64,000 nt of DNA from assembly GCA_001630475.1 (NCBI GenBank), contig KV419396.1, positions 124,001 through 188,000 of the forward strand. Reading direction: 5' to 3'. The DNA is from Sistotremastrum niveocremeum HHB9708. Its lineage: Eukaryota > Basidiomycota > Agaricomycetes > Sistotremastrales > Sistotremastraceae. How positions within the stretch are numbered: the first letter of the stretch is position 1; each line of letters begins with the position of its first letter. This document shows positions 1 to 10,700 of this stretch, one piece after another. A program made the translations under genes and the position numbers. The notes under the pieces were generated by a model that was not told the origin of the DNA, made no database searches, and worked only from the letters and a program-made list of their open reading frames with translations.

Positions 1-706
1 AAAAAGCAAACCTGAAGAAAAGGTTACTCGAAGAACAGGGAAAGAGACATGTCTGATATGGTTCCACTTCCACCCTTGTTCCATGTCATTCACAGAGCGT
101 GTCGACTGATGGTAACGAGAGTCGTCCTCTTTATTTAGGACATTCATATGATGGCTTCTTTTATCTTGCTTTGTGTTACGCCTCAAGCTGACTTGCGTCA
201 GTCGAGCTACACATGAGGTATGAACAACTTGGAAAATTTGGATTGATGGGAGGAAGGAGAATGGAGGCTTTGGCATGGGAATTGGTTGGGGTAGTGAACA
301 GATTGATTTACAAGGGAGCAAGCTCCCCGATTATGTGCCAAGTATGCGTGGAAGAAACGAAAATGCTGCTTCTCAAACCTGGGGAAGCGCGGCTTCCCTG
401 TGCTCATCCGCTGAAACGGACGAGGAAACGACAGCAATCGACATCGACTCGCACATCCGCAACGACGCGGGCGAAGGCATACGATGCGGTGGCAGTGGCC
501 GGGAGGAACGGGAAGAAAGGAGAAAGAAAGTCCAAATGAATGATTGACAGTGAAACAGTTGAGAAAAGATGTTTTTGGTTTTGAGTTGCTTTATGTACGA
601 CGCTGTATGCATATGAGGATCAAGACATGAAAACCCGCGCGAGAGACCGGAATAAGCAAAGTGAAGAAAATACGAGGCGATAGTTGGCTTGAATCGCCAA
701 GTGTGT
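1..706. other. No supportable gene
   Basis: Overlapping open frames of 60-110 codons occur on both strands (for example around 213-547), but none has a recognisable domain or a clear splice pattern. The stretch is probably 3' flank of the glutamine-rich gene that reads leftwards and ends at 707, plus intergenic DNA. An exon of a gene lying further left cannot be excluded. Confidence 0.4.
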
Positions 707-2333
707 TCAGTATGCTTGGACTTCGACGTGAAGTCCGCTGTCTCGCCTCTCTCTCGCGCCCATCAGAACACCAAGGCCGCCAATCGCCTTTTTCCTGAGC
801 CTGTTAGCGAAGTTTCGCTCGCCCAGCTCATCAACGGAGGCAGGAGGCCCACGAGGCTGTCTGGTCGGCTGGCTGTTCACTTTGATCTGCGGAACCTGAG
901 CAGATACTGGTGACTGGGGAACGGGTCGACCGATACCAAGCCCCTCGTACAATCTCTTGCTAGCTTCTTCACGAGCCGACAAGGAACCACCAGATCCGGC
1001 TGACGACGGAGTCGTAGGGGAAGATGATTGCTCGTCGGACTTGCATGAAGAAGAGTCGTCGTTGTCATCAGCCGAGCTGACAGACAAAGCCGGGAGAGGA
1101 GATTGGACGGTCATCGCGAACGTCAGGGGCTGAGGACGCGCCCTCGAAGAGTTTTGCGTGACGATCGGTCCAACCGTTGTGGGTGACGATGGGGCGGGAG
1201 GTGACTTGGAAGAAGATCTGTTAACGTTGCCGTTCAAAACAGAGTTTGAGGTCTTCCTCCATGAGACAGCCGTATCCGACTTGGACGGAGCAAACGCTGG
1301 AGCGGATCCAAGAGCGGGAGTGGGATTGCCGGACCCAAGAGGGATACCACCACTAAGGACAGTGGTGCTGCCCGCGGTAGCAGGTGTGTTTGCAGGGGCA
1401 ACGAATCCGAGGGTGCGGCCCATGTCTTCGCCGAAGTTGGAACGACCTCCGACAAAAACGCTGGCATTGGGATTGAGACCACTGGCGGAGACTGCGCGGC
1501 TACCGAATCTCCCATCCAGTGCGGCGGTCATAGGTGGCTGGTTCTCAGAGGGTTCTCCGAATTGCTGCGCATGCAACTGTTCCTGCTGCCTCGCACGAAG
1601 CTGGGCAAGAGGGTTCATTTGCTGGGGGAAGCTGGTGACCGCAGGGCCGGCACTGAAAGGCTCGTGGATGCTGGAAAGGCGGCGGCGTTGCTGCTGCTGC
1701 AAAGCCTGTTGCTGTCTCTGAGACTGCAGAAGGGACTCGGCCTGGAGTTGTGCGTTCTGCTGTTGCTGTTGCTGTTGTTGCAAAGCCTGAAGTACATGTC
1801 AGCTGACATCCGATAGAGTGAAGAAAGTGACCTACTTGAAGACGCAACACCTCCATTTGCATCAACTGCATCTGGAACTGAAGCTGGGCCTGCGACTGAG
1901 CTTGGTTGGCTTGGGCTTGGGCTTGGGCTTGAGCCTGAGCCTGAGCGAGCAACTGGTACTCGGCGAAGTTGAGATTATTCATGCCTCCGCTGAGAACTGC
2001 CCTCTGCGCGAACTGCATCTGGAGCAATTCTTGCTGCTGTTGCTGAGATAAGAGGTTGGCAGATGCGTCAGCAGCAGCGGTCCTCGGAAGCTGTCTGGCG
2101 GAGGGGCCTGAACTTATATATGCATTTTGAGCGACCATGTCGGCGAGTTGATCGACTTCTTCGTCATGAGAATAAAGAGATTGGTGACCGGATGAGGCCA
2201 GACGGGGGACCTGGAAAGAAGCGCCGGGGGCAGCTGTGTAGGGGACTTGGGAACCAGAGACAGAACGGACGCCGCCTGTTCTGAGGCCGGCAAGGAGAGA
2301 TGCACGATGGTTTGGCTGCTGCGCCGTGGCCAT
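707..2333 (-). CDS. Glutamine-rich protein of unknown function
   Basis: Two exons, 2333-1836 and 1786-707, joined by a 49-nt GT-AG intron in phase 0, give about 525 residues. The N-terminus (MATAQQPNHRASLLAGLRTG) reads like a conserved start. Residues about 95-175 hold poly-Gln tracts and an Ala-Gln dipeptide run (AQAQAQAQAQ), followed by a second Q/A-rich block; the middle is Ser/Pro/Gly-rich and the C-terminus becomes basic (RLRKKAIGGLG). There is no recognisable enzyme domain, signal peptide or membrane segment. I do not recognise the family. Low-complexity Q-rich composition is typical of fungal RNA-binding or transcription cofactors and of prion-like proteins, but that is inference only. 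It lies downstream of TRS20 on the same strand. The boundaries are well supported by frame. Confidence 0.75.
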
Positions 2334-2795
2334 TTCGATGAAGTGAATATGCAGCGAATGAGGAGTCTAGGAGAGCGATCGGGATACAGCTACAAGTGGC
2401 GGTCAGTACGGGTCTTTTTTTCTGAAAAAAGCGAGAGGACGGACCTAGAAAGAACTCAAAATAGGGATGGGTGTGATAAGTAGAAGAATATGACGTCTGA
2501 AAGATAGATGCGTTGGCAAAGAGAGGCCTGGTGTCGACCTCGGAGCGAAGAAAATGAAGCGGATTTTCTGATTTTTTTAGATTAAGAGATTTGAATATTA
2601 GAGCAGACGAAGAAGAGACAAGACGGAAGACAGTAATAGAGGAATAGAGGACGACCGAGCGGGGAAGCAGTGGGAGACACTGAGCTCGACAACGGTCGAA
2701 GAGGAACGGAGCAACCAGACTGATCCTGTGCAACAAAGCCCCGCCAGACTACAATAACCCCGGCAATCGCCGAACTACTGGTTACAATCAAACTC
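2334..2795. other. Intergenic, presumed promoter of the Q-rich gene
   Basis: About 460 bp between the TRS20 stop and the start of the Q-rich gene, both reading leftwards. It holds purine-rich low-complexity DNA on the plus strand and no supportable gene; it must contain the TRS20 3' UTR and the Q-rich gene promoter. Confidence 0.5.
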
Positions 2796-3482
2796 CTACA
2801 AATGCCGCCGTGCACTCGCCCGAACGCGGCCATCAAACACTGCACTTTTGATCGCAGTGTGCGCGGAATGGAATGGGTTCAACATCGTCTGTTCCGTCGC
2901 TCAGAAATAATCACCATCAGCAGAACCAATCACACCTTCACATACAAGTCCCACACGTCCGTGAAGAACGCCTTGACCCCGTCGTCGTTCTTGCCGTCGT
3001 GCAGCAGCACAAACTTCATGTCTTGTTCATATGAGTGTCTGTGCTTTCGATCGAGGTGGCCCACACTTAACTGCCAAGGGTAATGAATGCAGACACGGTC
3101 CACTCGTTGAATTTATCCACCCCTTTCAAGTACCTAAGTTCGACTGTCAATTTAATGCGCGCGTTTCGAATGGTGCTGTGTACATGGCTGGGTTCGTCCT
3201 CATCAGCTCTTCAATCACGTCCAGACTGGCGTAGGCAATCATCTGCACGACATTACGCCCTTGCCCGCTCCCAATCCGAGGTGCACCGCCGCCTGCAGGT
3301 GCTTGGTTCAGGCCGGCTGCTCCCGACAACGCAGACAACGTTCCGGCAAACGTAGTTGTCGACCATGAGGGAAGATTAGACGAGAGCGGATATGAAGGAG
3401 CTGTAGTCGGTTTGCTGGACTGATGAGTGAGACTGTATAACGGCGTGTCGTTGGGAGACAGAAGGAATAAATGATGCGACAT
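2796..3482 (-). CDS. TRS20: TRAPP complex subunit Trs20 / sedlin (TRAPPC2)
   Basis: Core subunit of the TRAPP tethering complexes, which act as GEF for Ypt1/Rab1 in ER-Golgi and Golgi traffic. Four exons (3482-3184, 3133-3072, 3021-2936, 2888-2796) sum to 540 nt, 179 residues. The longin-like fold is recognisable from the start ([18 protein letters not shown]), through [51 protein letters not shown] and the C-terminal TMLNPFHS, which matches the family's LNPF/LNPL helix. I chose the Met at 3482 because it opens directly on the first beta strand; an in-frame Met at 3500 would add six residues. A roughly 30-residue insertion rich in Gly/Ala/Pro follows strand one. The gene is divergent from SLA1 with only 74 bp between the two start codons. 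Confidence 0.93.
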
Positions 3483-3556
3483 GATCAGATTACGTAACAC
3501 CGCTTCAGGTTGTCCTATACTGTTCTCTGGCTGCTCTCGCAGCTCCTTCCTTCGCT

Positions 3557-6500
3557 ATGAGCAAGCATTATCTCGCTCTGCTTAAAGTCTTGTACGACTA
3601 TGACCAAGTCCAATCGGATGACGAAATTCCTGTCAAAGAAGATCAACTCGTCTTCCTGCTCGAGCGCACAGATGAAGAGTGCGCCAATCGCATCTATTTA
3701 CTATTGAGTTGCCTCTAATGTTGATCTGCTCAGTTGGTGGAAAGTTAAAATCAAGACCGACGTCGAAGACGAGAATGCCCCTTCCGGCCTTGTACCATCT
3801 GCTTATGTCGAGGAGGTAGGAGCTCTCTCGGCTACATACCACGTATAATATATCCAGCTCGGGATCCAGGCTCCTCACACTGCAGTTGCAAAAGCTTTAT
3901 ATGATTACGAAGCCGCTTCTCCGGGAGAGCTGTCGGTCACCGAAGACGAGGTTCTCTATCTCTATGACACCGAGGGAGACTGGTTGCTTGTGAAGTCCGA
4001 GAGAGACGGCGGCGTGGTCGGTTATGTTCCTGGAAATTACGTCGAACAGGCATGTTGTTTACTCCTCGTGCATACTCAGATGAGTCTAATGGTGGCTTTG
4101 TAGGCTGATGAACATGCTACGGAAACAGAACCTTCTCAGCCGCAACATATTGCACTTCCCTCGTCGGCACGTCCCACCTAACCTGTTGTAATTCACATTC
4201 TGACTTCCAACGCAGCCTCCTCCCCAGGTATATGTTGACCCGGCTGAACGAGTGGCTGCTTCAGTAGCGGCTAAGCCTAAGAATGACCCTGTAGAGACTT
4301 GGACCCTTTCCGAAGTAGATAAGAAGGGGAAGAAGAAGAAGGGAACGTTGGGTGTTGGGAATGGCTCGATATTCTTTGCCAGCGAGTCGGACAAGGTGCG
4401 CTTGCAATGTTTCCGGGCACAGCATCGACGTACTCATATATTCTTCAGACTCCCGTGCAACAATGGCAAACGGCACACATCGATTCGGTCAAGGTGGACA
4501 AACCTAAACATATTCTCATCGAAGTGGGTGGTGGTTCACCAACGAGTCTACATTTCCAAGCCAGCACGAAAGAAGCCGGTGAAGCAATAGTCAAAAAGAT
4601 CGAGCATTCTAGGGATGCCTCTCAAACGGCAACTTCTCCCACTGCCATTTCTCAGGGCCCTTCTCAAGCAAGCTTGGCTACCTCGATCTCGCCAAGTCCC
4701 TCTCCCATCCACACAGACGTCTCTACGGCTGCGTCTGCTGCGAAGGCCAAGAACGGAGCGTCTGTACATTGGGCCGCTTCTCCCAATTCTATCATTCCCA
4801 ACAGTCCCCAGGAAGAAGAGGACGAAGAGGAAGCTGATGCTGCTGCCGATGGCCTTGGTGCTACCGCTCTCTACGATTTTGTTGCCGGAGGCGACGATGA
4901 ACTTACTGTTTCGGAGGGAGACCGGTTGGTCGTTCTCGACAGAACAAGTGACGATTGGTGGACATGTCGCAATACGCATGGCGCAGAAGGTGTTGTGCCG
5001 GCGTCGTATATCGAGGTCAGTTAGAAGATACCCATTGGGCTGCGATTTTCATTGATGCATTCTCCGCATAGCTTGACGCGGGGGCTAGCGAGCATAGTAA
5101 CGGACGTCGAACTTCGGAAGAACAGGAAGAGGAGGAGCATCTTACCAATGAGGATGCAGTTGATCACGAGGAGGAAGAGGCTGCAGCCGCAGCTGCCGCA
5201 CGTGCCGAGGAAGAGAGATTAGAGCGAGAACGGTCTGAAAAAGCTAGGCGAGATCGCGAACGAGAAGCGCACGAACGTAGAGAACGTGAACGGAAGATCC
5301 GCGATGCTGAAAAGAAAGCTGCTCAGCAAACTGCCGCCGACGACAAAAAATCTGCATCGCGGAAAGTGTCGGATGAGGGCGAGCGTACTCATCGTTCAAA
5401 ATCGGAAGGAAGATCGTACGTGCAACCAAAACTCGTTTTTGTTCAGCTCATTTCATATATTTGCTACTAGGTCTGGTAAGTCCAAATCTTCACGTAATGG
5501 AGAGCGTTCGGCCTCCGACAAACCGCGTACGTAGGGTTTTGCAACGCGGTCATGAAGCTGCTTAGACTTTCTTCAAGGAGGACCACTACCTACAAAAACC
5601 CGTACATGGCACGATCGTACAGGCCAGTTCCAAGTGGATGCGGAATTTCTTGGTATTAACAACGGTAAAATTCGCCTACACAAGGCGAACGGTGTTGTTA
5701 TAGAAGTTCCAACCGACAAGATGTCCGCGGAGGATATGGCCTACATCGAAACTCAACAAAAGTCGAAATCCGCTTCGTCTTCCGCATCTCCTTCACGAAG
5801 CTCACGAATACCCGACGACGACGATATTCCACTTGGTTCTTTGCCTTCGGCTTCGGGAAAGAAACTCACCCAGCCAGCTGCCCCTACGACTTCCAAATCT
5901 CCTCAGCCAAAGAAAGGACCCACCATTGACTGGTTCGATTTCTTCCTTTCTGCCGGATGTGATGTTGATGAATGTACACGATACGCCGCGGCATTCGAGC
6001 GTGACAAAATCGACGAAACACTCTTGCCACATATTAAGGAAAGCACGATGCGATCATTGGGACTCAAGGAAGGCGACATTATTAGGGTCATTAAAGCTAT
6101 CCAAGATCGATCTGGAAAATCTTCTGGTGATGAAGGGTCGGCGGCCCGGGAACAAATGCGGAAGGATGAGGAGTTTGCTCGCCAACTTCAAGCACAAGAA
6201 GACGGTGGCCCAGAACCCCCGCGCCGACCGAACACCACCAGTCCTGCTCCCAATCTATTTGCTGGACCAGGTGGTGCACTGAAGAATAATTCAAGAAGAG
6301 GAAGACCCACTCCCAGTAAATCGACCCCACCCGTGAAGGTTGACCTAGAATCTATTTCAAACGCTTCCGACTCTTTGGCAAAGACTAGCTCTTCGGGAGT
6401 ATCCAGTCATTTGACTGGCTCATCGAACAGCTTGCTGGGATCACCTATCGGCAGTGTTCCACCGCGGCCTAGTTCAGGGTTTGACGATGATGCATGGACA

Positions 6501-7601
6501 AATCGACCAAGCTCCACACAGCCTCTTGCTTCCACACCTGTTGTGGCCTCACCCCCTCCTGCTCCTCCCGCACCTCCCCCTCCTGCAGTTAATCGTGCAG
6601 CTTCTCCAAAGGCGGCTCAACGAGCTGCATCTCCCAAGCCTTCGACACAGGACCAAGCTACTTTTGAGTTGCTTGCCAAGATTGGTTCGATGCGATCCCC
6701 CTCGGCCCCTGTTGCAACCAACCCAACGGGGCTACAAGCAGGTGTCTCAACTGCAACTATGACCCCACCTCCTATGGGGTATCAGCATGGGCTAGGGATG
6801 GGATCGTCGCCGGTTCCAGTTGCTCAGCTTCAGGCGCAACAAACAGGATTCCCTGGGTTCACTCCTCGAGGACCTCTAGCTCCTGTCCCACAGAACCAAG
6901 GCCTGTTGAATCCTCTGATTCCCACGAATACTGGATTCAACAGTTTCGTTCCTACCCGACCGAACGTTCCCTCGTTCCAGCCAACCAATCTGGCCCCTAT
7001 GCAGCCTTCTTTCTTATCGTCGCAGCCAACCGGTTTCCAACCCTTACGACCTATTCTATCGCAACCTACAGGACTACCCAACTTCAATAATCCTATCTTA
7101 CCTCAGGCTACCGGATATCCTAATTTCCTTCCTCAACCAACAAATAGTAACTTAGGCAACGTTAATGGTTTCGGCGGTGGAGCACTCGGTAGGTGTTTCT
7201 TCCCTTTCACAAGCATGAGGTCTTATGGTGTTTCCCAGGTCCTGGTAGCACGTTTGGAAGCTACAATCCCTCACCTCCGGCAGCTAGTCCGCCACCCGCC
7301 AACAATGTTCATTCCCCAGCAAACGTGTTCGCTCAAATGAAATCGGGGACTTTTGCTAACGACCAAGCCCCGCAGTCGTCTGGTGAGTCTTGTCCGTTTA
7401 TGAAACGCCAAGTTCTGAACCGTGTTTCGTCTCTTTAGATAAGTACGATGCCTTGCGAATGGGACCATGTAAGTGATGTTATCTTCCTTAATCTTCTTCA
7501 CAAACTCTCCTGCAGTGACGTCGCAGCCCACTGGCTGGGGATTTCAAGGCAACGGAAATGGATATAACCCAGGAAACTACAATAATTATTCGGGACGGTA
7601 A
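3557..7601 (+). CDS. SLA1: Actin cytoskeleton / endocytosis adaptor Sla1
   Basis: Adaptor of the cortical actin patch that links cargo with NPFx(D) signals, clathrin and the Las17/WASP machinery. Twelve exons sum to 3489 nt, 1162 residues. Order: SH3-1 (about 1-70, LKVLYDYDQ), SH3-2 (about 73-135, AKALYDYEAASPGE), a linker, SH3-3 (about 349-402, ATALYDFVAGGDDEL), a charged Ala/Glu/Arg coiled-coil stretch (about 405-500), the SHD1 cargo domain (about 545-595, TWHDRTGQFQVDAEFLG), the SAM-like SHD2 (about 656-715, DWFDFFLSAGCDVDEC), a Pro-rich region and C-terminal repeats built on QPTG/TGF motifs, known in yeast as Pan1-binding, Prk1-target repeats. Exon ends: 3557-3678, 3734-3815, 3858-4049, 4104-4166, 4216-4395, 4449-5015, 5072-5415, 5471-5526, 5566-7188, 7239-7382, 7439-7468, 7516-7601. 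The third and fourth introns need GC donors. Confidence 0.95.
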
Positions 7602-7789
7602 ATATGGATTGAGAATGTCTGGATAGAATTCCCTCTACGTAACAATCTTTTGCTCTAACTGTGACTCGAGGGTTGACGCTCAATCGAAGTATATATACAT
7701 ATGTCATGTACAATGCCAGTGAGGAATGAATTAAGGATAACATGATGTTCTAGGCTGAATCGAATTAATACCAAACGAAATAAATATGA

Positions 7790-10700
7790 TCAAGACTCTA
7801 CTAGATTCTGTAACTTGCCAACTCGGACGAAGAATGTCCGCGCAGCCAAACGAATATCTGGTGTCATCTCTCTCGACAGGATGTCCGTGACCAGAGGGTA
7901 AATTGCTGGAAGGTATCGCTTGAACTGAAAAGACATTCAGCATCAATTCGTATATCGATCGCACAAACTCACGCCTTGATCCTCAAACCCACAAAAACCA
8001 TGCAATATCACCGCGACGACGGGGCTCCAAGCAGCAATGCTTTTCATATTACTCTCTGGTTTGAGCTTATTGAAATCTTGTATTACTCCCAGACCCAGCC
8101 TGGAAGAGGATGTTAAACAGGACAAACAGCTTAACTGTCAAACGTACGGTAATAAGCGATCCGCGACCAATTGCTTCGAGGCCTGATGATCTGGCCTTGT
8201 ATCGAAATACATGCGGAACAGTACATTCACCAGAGTCGATGCACTGGCCGACTCCTGCTTCAGCAAATTGGGAAGATGTTTCATGAATCCTAAACCTCAT
8301 GAGACTGTTATAGGATATTATAACTGGAACAATACTGACCGACTTTCCAAAGACCGTTGCGCAATTCTTTGTCGTCATTGAAGCTGCGCGCAAATTGATA
8401 ACTATGGTCGAGCACACCCATCAAGCGCAATAGTTGTTCAGGGGGTATGGTTTCATAGATTTCACGGTTTTGGAGCAGTTCATGTGTGGTCTCGATGAGC
8501 AGCAACTGAAGAACACACTTCACGACGATTTGCTGGAAGACACGGCGACGAGCCTGTACTGGATTGGCTGAATCAGCCTTGACAGAAGCATCTGAGGAAG
8601 AGATTGGGGCCGGCAACATTGCCGCTCCTTGTGAGTCTGAACCGCGAAATGTGAGTCAAAAGAAGATCGGTTCACAAAGGAAGTCGCACCTCGACCTTCA
8701 AGAGAATCACCCGCTTGACTGCGCTCATACTCGACACGCAAGTTCTCATCGAAGAGTTGATGAGGTGTGGTCATTTTGTAGAGCTTCACAAAAGTCGAGA
8801 CAACACGCTCCCAGTGCGATTTGCTCAATTTTTTGACATTCGACTCGAGCAGTTTTTGGAAGCATGATGTACCAATGCGTGCGATAGTGTCATTCTCTAA
8901 AACGGTGGTCACTCGTGATAATCAGTTCGACCGACGACAAACTTACCCTGACAGATGCAGACCGAGAGCAGCTCAAGCAGGCCATCGAGGGTCCGCTCGA
9001 GAAGGTCAAAGTAATGAGTGTAGAGATCAATGACGTTCCGAAGTGCCTCAACCATAGTCGTAGAAAACCACACCGACATATCTTCTTGAGTGCTAAATCG
9101 AGACACATCGGCAGTGGATTTCAAGACGGCGAAAATAGGGAACAAAAGCTCCTTGCAGATTGTATCCCAAAAGTCTGCTGGGAAATTGGTTCCATACTTC
9201 TTCAGTGTGGAGAAGAGCGAGTCAAGGGCCCTGATATAGTTTGAGAACGCAATCAAGTGTCATATCAAATTTCGTCTCACATTTGTCGGACTTCCAGGTC
9301 CTCGCCATTCATTATGATGTCGTAAAAGCCGAACAAAACCGGATACCAAAACTTGATGGTCGGTTCATCCAGTCCCACAGGTGCGCCACTCTCAGAAGAC
9401 GGTGGCGGGCCGGCCAAACAGACGGGAGAGTCCAGCATTCGGGGAATGATCCCTCGAAGCATTGCAATCGCCAACAGACTGACTTTTTGGAATCGACTAG
9501 CCTTGCAGAAATCGGTGATGCAGACCGTCAAATCTGCGAATGCACCATTCTGCACAACAGTTTCAAAGTGATCTTCGTTCAGACGCGTTACAATTTCGAA
9601 GCCGGTTGTTGTGACGCGTTCTACGTGAGGGTCAGTTTAAAAGTCATGACCGATGACGAACGATGACTACCGTTATTCGCACGGGCCGCAGCTGAGAACA
9701 CGCCAAACATTGTTCGCCACCCCGATCTCATATTTTGCATTCTCGCCTGTATCATCTGCTGAAGGCATTGGAGAACCTACAAGATATGCGTTATATTAGA
9801 GAGAATCACCCGTCGATGGAGTGACTAACCATATCGCGAGCATCATTATTCGTGTTGTGGATCATTGTGTACTCGAACGGTTTCAGGAAATCCTTCTGGA
9901 ACTTGAAATGACTGAGTTCTTCCTTCTCCAAGAACCTCATCGCGAGCTGGCGTAAAGCATCCAAAGCGAAGAATACAACATGAATGTTGTTATGACAGCA
10001 AATCTAGATCAAATCAATTTTGGCAAGTACGCCATAGAATGAATGTACATTACCATGTTAAAGTGTTCCCCCAAAATGGCCCACATATTTGACCACTCGA
10101 TACGAATACGACCCATGTTGTAATAGGAAATCTCCACCAGTTTTTGCAAGCTGAATAGTCGGGGGGTCTCAGACATTCCGGATGACTGAATTTCCTCCCA
10201 AGAAATGTCACTGAGCGCTTGTACGAAATCGACAATAGCACTCTTTCAGCAAGTGAGTATAGATGCAACGGACCAATAGATATTGCACGCACTCCAGAGA
10301 GATAATGACTCAGTGAAAAGACCATGTCGGCAGCGACAGTGATGTGGGTTGATCGACTTTCTGCAGCCAATTCCTCTGCAGGAGGTTTACGCTGTCTCCT
10401 ACGGGGTACTATCAGCGACTCTGGCATGACAACTTTGCGGAAAGGGTTTCTACCGATTGCGTATTCCGTCAGGAACATCAAAGCCTCCCCCAATGAGCTG
10501 CATTCGTTCCAGTTGACTGACACAAGTAAGGATATCGCGCCAACAACCCTTGAGCTGGTTTCCTTCGTTCACTGCAACGTCCAAAAGGGTCTTGATAGCT
10601 TCCATATTCTTCGTCTTCATCTCTCCTAGATTATTGAGGAACGTGAACTTTGCAAGAGTTGTAACGAATGAAGTTCGTTGAAGATCTAGATCGAAGAAGC

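Noticed and set aside
213-547. Two overlapping plus-strand open frames of 90-108 codons at the left edge
   Set aside because: No domain, no consistent splice sites, and composition of shadow frames.
4050-4215. A single SLA1 intron skipping the 63-nt exon 4104-4166
   Set aside because: It would still need the GC donor at 4050 and would delete a linker peptide that reads as coding; two introns fit better.
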